NCBI GenBank assembly: GCA_026874595.1
Contig: CM049318.1
Location: forward strand, 40,383,956-40,447,955
Direction of reading: 5' to 3'
DNA: 64,000 nt
Source: Sipunculus nudus
Taxonomy: Eukaryota > Annelida > Sipuncula > Golfingiida > Sipunculidae
Positions 58,278 to 64,000 of the stretch are shown here, piece by piece. The notes below the pieces were generated by a model, which was not told the DNA's origin, searched no databases, and worked only from the letters and a program-made list of their open reading frames with translations. Position 1 is the first letter of the stretch, and the number at the start of each line of letters is the position of its first letter. The position numbers and the translations under genes were made by a program.

Positions 58278-61033
58278 TTACCTAAAGTAAGTTTTGCTGA
58301 AGACTAACAGTGCAGCCACCAGATAGCATATCATATCGGCACGAGAGTGTCCAGCGGCCGAAATCGGCCCGACCGTCTTGTCTGGACAGGGACGGTACCA
58401 GCGACAGTACTCTTCCTGGTTCCCAGAACGTTGGGAGCGTGTATAGTTAACAAATTCGTCATTCTGGCTCAACATCCAAGTTACACCCACGAGCCGTAGG
58501 TTGTTGTCCTGCACGAACCCATTCACATTGAACTGGCACCTAAAACAGTAACAATGGCAGAGAACCAATATATATTATATCTTAAATAATATTAACTTGT
58601 CAATCATTACCTGCTAGAGAAAGAGAAAAAATATGATATGAAATAAAAACTTTACTGCTCCATCACATCAAGTAAAAAAACCCGGATACTGCCGATATAT
58701 ATATAGATTCTCTATATAGCAAGTTCTCATATATTCTCCCAAAAGAGGCTTATTAGCCTGTCGTATATGTTATCTCTGATACGCCTTAAATTTTTTCATC
58801 AAAATAATGGAATTGTTTCACAAAACAGTAACAAACCTGTCCGCAATTCGGCTTGGACAATTACCGGCCCATTTCGATGTATTGGGATATGTATTCAGTT
58901 CCGTTTGCTCATATATTAAATAGTAGTATGTGTGCGGCTTCTGATCTGGGGGCATCGGTCCTATGTACGTGTGTATTACTTCTCCGGACGTGACGTCCCC
59001 GTCTTGTATGTTGCGCACAAGCCAATGCACCAGAGGGCGCTCGTTAGAGCCGACGCTTTGGGCAGGTACATCCGGGTCAACCATCAGAAGTGTATGTATG
59101 TAACCTACGAAATACATAACCCATAATAAAAATTATAATCTGTATAACTGCTTTGAGAAAACGCATAGTACATGTTGAACAATACACTCTTTTTCTTACG
59201 ACTGATAAAAAAAACAGATTATTAGATTTAGCATTGTTTGTATTTCTGCAATGCTTGTTATTCTCCATTAGATTTGAAAATAAACAAATACTGTGTGGAT
59301 GATGATTTCCTAAATTCAATTTGGATCATCATGAACGGCACTGTACGTGTCCAATGAACCAGTCTTATTTCTAACTTAACATATCAGTAAAGAAAAAAGC
59401 ACATCCTTCATAACATTTTTATTTATAATCTTGAATATTCAAATATAAATTTAATATGGAATCAACGGGATGAATATGAGCTTTTAATTCGAAAATCCAT
59501 CGCTGAAAGAAGATGGGCACACATGGAAAATGGTCTTCATAGTTTTCTTCATATTTTGAATTTTAAAAGTGATTTTTTATAGTAAGTATTAAAACAACTG
59601 CTGTCAAAAGTCACAATGTTGGGTAGTCACGTAAGGAGGACGGCACGCGGCTTGCCTGGTACTTAACTTGCAGATCGGTGTCCGGGTCAGGGAACATGGT
59701 CCTTAAGGACAGCTGTACTTTGGGAGGATTTCCTGATTTCGTGTCTCCTGCCTTCACCATACCATCACCTACAGGGTCTAACTTGAACACGTTTCCTCTG
59801 AAGAAAAATATACTGTCAACATTTATTTGTCAGTCCTTTTCTAGATATAAATATATGATTCAGATTAAGCATACCACATGAAATGCAGAAACATGGATAT
59901 AAACTAATAAAAACTAGAATTTATAGTCAAGCAGAGTAAAATCGAACTCAAAAAGCAAAAAAAAAAAAACCAGGTGTATATCAGTTTCTCGTAAGATTTA
60001 ACTTTTTTGAGTGCATTCAACAATATTTATTTTATAAATGTCATCAACAAGTCAATATATTGGTAATAGATATAATCGACTGATAACACATTAATCCTTT
60101 TAACACAATATATATCTTAATTCTGACCTGTTAGTGAACGGTCTGTCACAGTAGGTGAAACTGAACTCTTGCGAGTAAAATGTGACCGACAGGAAAAGGC
60201 TCAGTTTGATGCCTAATGGTATGAAGGGCCGAGGATGTCGAGAAAGTGCTAAAATTATAAAAACAAAATAAAATTGTGTCGTATTTGAAATAAATTCTCA
60301 ATATTCCAGGCACTATATATTATTTATGATTACCCTCACATATCAAACACGATGGTTTAAAATAAATGAAGCTTGATGGGGGAAACGTTTTCTTTTTATT
60401 GAGTAATTTCTTTTTATCAAAAGTCCTGACAGACTCTATTATATGGACTTTGTCCTACCTTGTGTCACTAGAGAAGCACAATTTGCAGTTGCTCCGAAAT
60501 TCCTCATCATCTGAACGGAATAAGCGTCGTACCAAGCTTTCAACCAGTTGACACCTATGGGACCTATCAACAAAACAATATTAGGTAATCTTTCACCGGT
60601 CTGTTTAAAGATATTGGCCCTGTTACAATAACATTGTACTGGCCTACATAACAATGTTAGGATTGTCACGTCAAAATTGTTTCCATAGTAAGACACAGCT
60701 AATCCTGGGCTTGATTCTTCTACAGGACTTAAGTCACCTTATTGCAACAGACCCCATGGTGTACACGGGGACAATGATAATCAGCATATCACATACAAAG
60801 CAGATGTGACAGGTGAATTATAAATGATAAAAACTAATTACATGATACTTTAATACATATCATCCAGCTGTAAATACACCCCGTTTAGCATTCTTTCACC
60901 AGTTGAATTCTTCGAGGTAAAGGTTGGACTATCTTGTTTTTTTTATACATATAGACAATAATTCGTTTTCTTTTTTCAGCCCTTACAGTAAAAAATGTGT
61001 ATAAAACAGAACTTAGACACTGATCTATCTACA

Positions 61034-61086
<53 letters not shown>

Positions 61087-63935
61087 TATTGATGATATAT
61101 GGACCTCACGTATAGTAGTGATCAGTTCATGTTCAATACTACTGGGCTACCTGGGTGTTTATTTTACAATTTACATTTTCTCATGTTTTGAACACTTTAA
61201 AACTTACGATTTGATTGCATTTTCTAATCAGAGTTTAAAATGTTGCCCATTCTCTAGGCGACAACTGTATTTCCATCTAGACTTAATCCTGTAACTGCTT
61301 GAGCAGAGTTTTCTCTGAATAAGGTTTACTTTTAATTTCAAAGGCTCTAGACATTATTAATTATGCTTTTTTAGTAGTAGTAGTAGTTGTAGTAGTAGTA
61401 GTAGTAGTAGTAGTAATTGTTAAAAAAAGATAAACAGAGAAAATCGGATCGCACCAAAATGGAATCTAAAGCCAGACATTCCTCTTTGCAATTTTAAAGG
61501 CTCAACCATGTACGATAAGATTTATCTGATAAAAAAGTCAACAAAAAAAGATTTAGTTTTCCCTAAAGCAAAGTTTCGGCCATTTTTTTTGGGTCACCTT
61601 AACCACAACCTTTTTCATATCACGTATTTTCTAGTATTCATTTTGTCATTTATAGTTCTCTTAATGTTACACTTTGTGTCCTCGCCCAGCAGCAACAAGT
61701 CAAATGCTCGACCTATCAAGGATCCACAAGCTTGATCCACCGTCTGGATCTGACTATTGTTAACATTTTATTATATATACAAAATACCTATACCTTGCAA
61801 GTCATATTCCCTCATGAAATCGGTCATGTTGTCTCTTGAGACTGTGGAAGGAAGCGTAGCTCGCCATCTCTGGCTCACGACGATATCGTTACGGCCTTGC
61901 CGAAAGACGAAAAACACATAGGGGTTCGCTTGATCCCTCCAGTTCAGTGGTCCGTTATAAGACTTGATCATCTCAAAAGATTATTTGAAGTTTTATATTG
62001 GTCGTGTGCGAAATAATGAAATAATGAGATAATACCTCTTTATGCTAAATCACGCAACTACTCTATTGACTGTAAAACTTGCATAATTTTCTCTGTTTTC
62101 AGCTGGATTTCAATTGTGGTTATGATGATTCTGTACGTGCGTGTGCGCGCGCGTTAGTGTGTGAGGGTGTGTGTGTGTAACTTGACATTTAAGTTCAATT
62201 TGACACAGTCAATAGGTTTAAATTAACAAAATAGTTATCTCAGGTCATTTATGATTTTTATTATTGATAATGAACTGGCGTAGTATGGGTCATGACAAGC
62301 TATTATAAAATACAAATATTGCAAGAGACAAGATGCCTGTAAGCCCTGGGTTTGATGTAAAGTTTTCCTCGTTGTAATAAGGCACTCACTTCGCCTCCAC
62401 GGAGATCATCTGCCGGTATGTTTACCGCCACCTGGTGAGTTATGAAGAAACCGACAGCTATCACAAGCAAGGTGTACTGCTCCCCGCTGTTAGTTTCCCA
62501 CGTGACTTCCGGTGCTGAACGTGCGTCCCACGAATTATGGGTATCCGACGACAAAGGGTCAAGGGTGAACATGCGGGAGACTGGTCTCAGCCCAGCATGG
62601 TCACAGCCACTGAACTTTCCTGTGTGATATCATCAAATTTTATTTATATTTTTTCAAACATAAAACCTATCAAAAGTACAAAAAATGTGTTTCGGACACA
62701 AATAATGGAAAAGATTTTACTGGTTATACAATAATCATAAACAGTTCTATAATTTGGACGAGGGAACAATTTTAACACTAAATCATATTTTACATTTTCT
62801 TAATTTCACGGAGTGACCGAGTTCGATGAATGAATGATTTATAGGGCGTCTCTTTTTTATAATGGTTTAATGTATTAGTAGTGATGAAATGTAGGCCTAT
62901 ATAATGAGAAAAATGATATGTATTTTAGTTTAAAAAGAAAATACATTACTCTCAACCAATAAATTCTGCATTACACTTAGGAAATATATAGATTTCTCTC
63001 AAAGATTCTGGATAATTTTATTATTCTAGATTGTCTCTGTATATAAAAGTTGTTTGCAAATCAAATCCAGAAATAAAGGAGGCTGACCTCTCTCAGATGT
63101 GTAACGGATGTTCACGAAGACTTCCGGAGCATAGACGGACGCATTCAGTGTGCCGGGCGCAAACATCCGGGACACCAAACTGCGGGTTTTTGTGTCTGAG
63201 TTCAAACAGTCTACGTCAGTCCTGGCCAAAGCCTCAGAGCACCGTTCAGCCCAGGAGTCGCCGAACCAGAAGTAATCCGTATCAAACATGGCGGTCTTGA
63301 TGCCGGATAAACATTTTGATTTGTCGATGATTTCTCCATTTCCATCAAGGCACGAAGTCTGGCTTTTCACTGTCACTAGGCAGAGAAGCAAGTCGTGAAA
63401 CTGTTACATACAAACAAACTGCATGCACGTCTCGTTCATTCCTGTAATCCCATATTGATTTCCATAAGCACCTTACTTTTAAAAAAATTACCCTTCTACA
63501 TACATATAGAACCTAAACACAGACAAACGCACTACACGAATATTTGATAAAAAATATCTAAATACATGCCTTTGCCAATTGAATATAAAAAAAAATATAT
63601 TATTTTTTAAACGTGTGTGGACAGGTATCGGGTAGTATACTGTAATTTCTCGTACCACGTAGCAATTAGAAAAGCATATTTATATAGCAGGTAGTCAATA
63701 ATTGAAATTTTACAGAACCCTATCCCGTTGGCGACCAAGCTAGCATGGCTCAATAATTCTCTCACTTTCAATTGCTTTCTTATTGTTATATATGCTAAAT
63801 GCTGAACATATAATTCTGCTTGGAATTATTATATGTTCAGAAAAATTAATTTATAAATTTGTGAAGTTCTAAATTTATAAATCACTCACCGGTAAAAACA
63901 GACAGTAGAATGACAAATGTCGTCAGTCGATTCAT
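58278..63935 (-). CDS. Secreted/anchored protein with two PEBP domains, 9 coding exons
   Basis: Exons in transcript order: 63935-63890, 63375-63088, 62619-62390, 61971-61794, 60563-60459, 60248-60128, 59797-59631, 59104-58837, 58539-58278. Every junction is GT-AG and phases agree (1665 bases, 554 aa); only the 59631 donor is weak. MNRLTTFVILLSVFTVTVKS is a clear signal peptide. Domain 1 (about residues 60-283) keeps the fold pattern and H173 but lacks the DPDxP motif, and the second pocket histidine is N204. Domain 2 (about 290-500) keeps DPDVP (388-392), H405, H436 and Y438, corresponding to the PEBP ligand pocket. Four N-glycosylation sequons (NAS, NMT, NTS, NYT) and many cysteines support an extracellular location. 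The last 18 residues are a hydrophobic stretch with a short basic end, fitting a GPI signal or a single membrane anchor. PEBP relatives bind phospholipid headgroups or regulate kinases and proteases; the role here is unknown. Confidence 0.9.
61039..61077. repeat. TA dinucleotide microsatellite
   Basis: About 19 units within the intron between PEBP exons 4 and 5. Confidence 0.95.
61372..61416. repeat. AGT trinucleotide microsatellite
   Basis: About 14 AGT units with one TTG interruption, in the PEBP intron. Confidence 0.92.
62140..62180. repeat. GT/GC-rich microsatellite
   Basis: GTGTGCGCGCGCG followed by GTGTGAGGGTGTGTGTG, in the intron between PEBP exons 3 and 4. Confidence 0.8.
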
Positions 63936-64000
63936 CTGGACGCTCTTTAAAACTGAAGTAAAAAACAGGCCCAAGAGGACGCTTGACTGTTTTTTTCATA
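63936..64000 (-). other. 5' UTR/upstream edge of the PEBP gene
   Basis: The 65 bases upstream of the start codon reach the end of the window. The context is CGTCCAG-ATG, with no upstream ATG in the nearest 25 bases. The promoter is outside the window, so nothing can be said about regulation. Confidence 0.4.

Noticed and set aside
57957-58307. 116-codon hydrophobic plus-strand open frame
   Set aside because: It begins in a dispersed repeat and ends antisense to the PEBP 3' UTR and stop. Hydrophobicity comes from AT-rich sequence.
59461-59510. Candidate extra PEBP exon after a good minus-strand acceptor (TTCTTTCAG)
   Set aside because: Its translation does not resemble PEBP, and internal alignment of the two domains shows no missing segment at this point.

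Overview
The window is eukaryotic, AT-rich and intron-bearing. It contains three recognisable gene loci, one decayed captured gene, and a dense, layered population of transposable and tandem repeats. The source is probably a bivalve or other marine mollusc. The best argument is a set of dispersed elements built from tandem monomers of roughly 130-170 bp, sometimes followed by an ACGG-type tetranucleotide run and ending in a hairpin next to GCTAAAAA. That layout matches what is known of pearl/HINE-type Helitron derivatives in bivalves. It is an inference, because no mitochondrial, rRNA or marker gene is present.

Layout. Positions 1-12.6 kb hold only repeats and unassigned sequence: a MITE copy, a TIR element with an internal 280-bp duplication, and a pearl-like element. 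From 12.6 to 17.35 kb on the minus strand lies a complete four-exon cytochrome b561 gene (238 aa, all four haem-ligand histidines present). One intron carries a tRNA-like SINE pair, one copy of which is split by a pearl-like element. From 19.4 to 20.5 kb there is a broken SWIM zinc finger plus YqaJ nuclease gene. From 20.9 to 44 kb there is repeat-rich intergenic DNA, including tandem arrays with TGACCT half-sites, an 87-bp perfect inverted repeat, a 27-bp minisatellite, a probable hAT-like non-autonomous element, and G-tracts of up to 28 bases. At 44.7 kb on the plus strand is a signal-peptide first exon. From 47.8 to 51 kb is a dead L1/Tx1-type LINE with a Rex1/Babar-like retroposon inserted into its RT domain in the opposite orientation. 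At 54.8-56.15 kb are CUB-like exon(s) with an in-frame stop. From 58.28 to 63.94 kb on the minus strand is a nine-exon gene for a secreted or membrane-anchored protein with two PEBP domains (554 aa by my splice model).

How the genes relate. Nothing suggests a common pathway. The b561 product is a transmembrane ascorbate-dependent electron carrier or ferrireductase. The PEBP product is extracellular or surface-anchored, with a degenerate N-terminal PEBP domain fused to one that keeps its ligand-pocket residues. The most rewarding items are this asymmetric PEBP protein, the two nested insertions that define exact element borders, the long perfect hairpin, and the family of modular repeats that share the palindrome AGGTGGCGCCACC. 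I saw no convincing new multi-gene system, CRISPR array, rRNA or functional tRNA gene.
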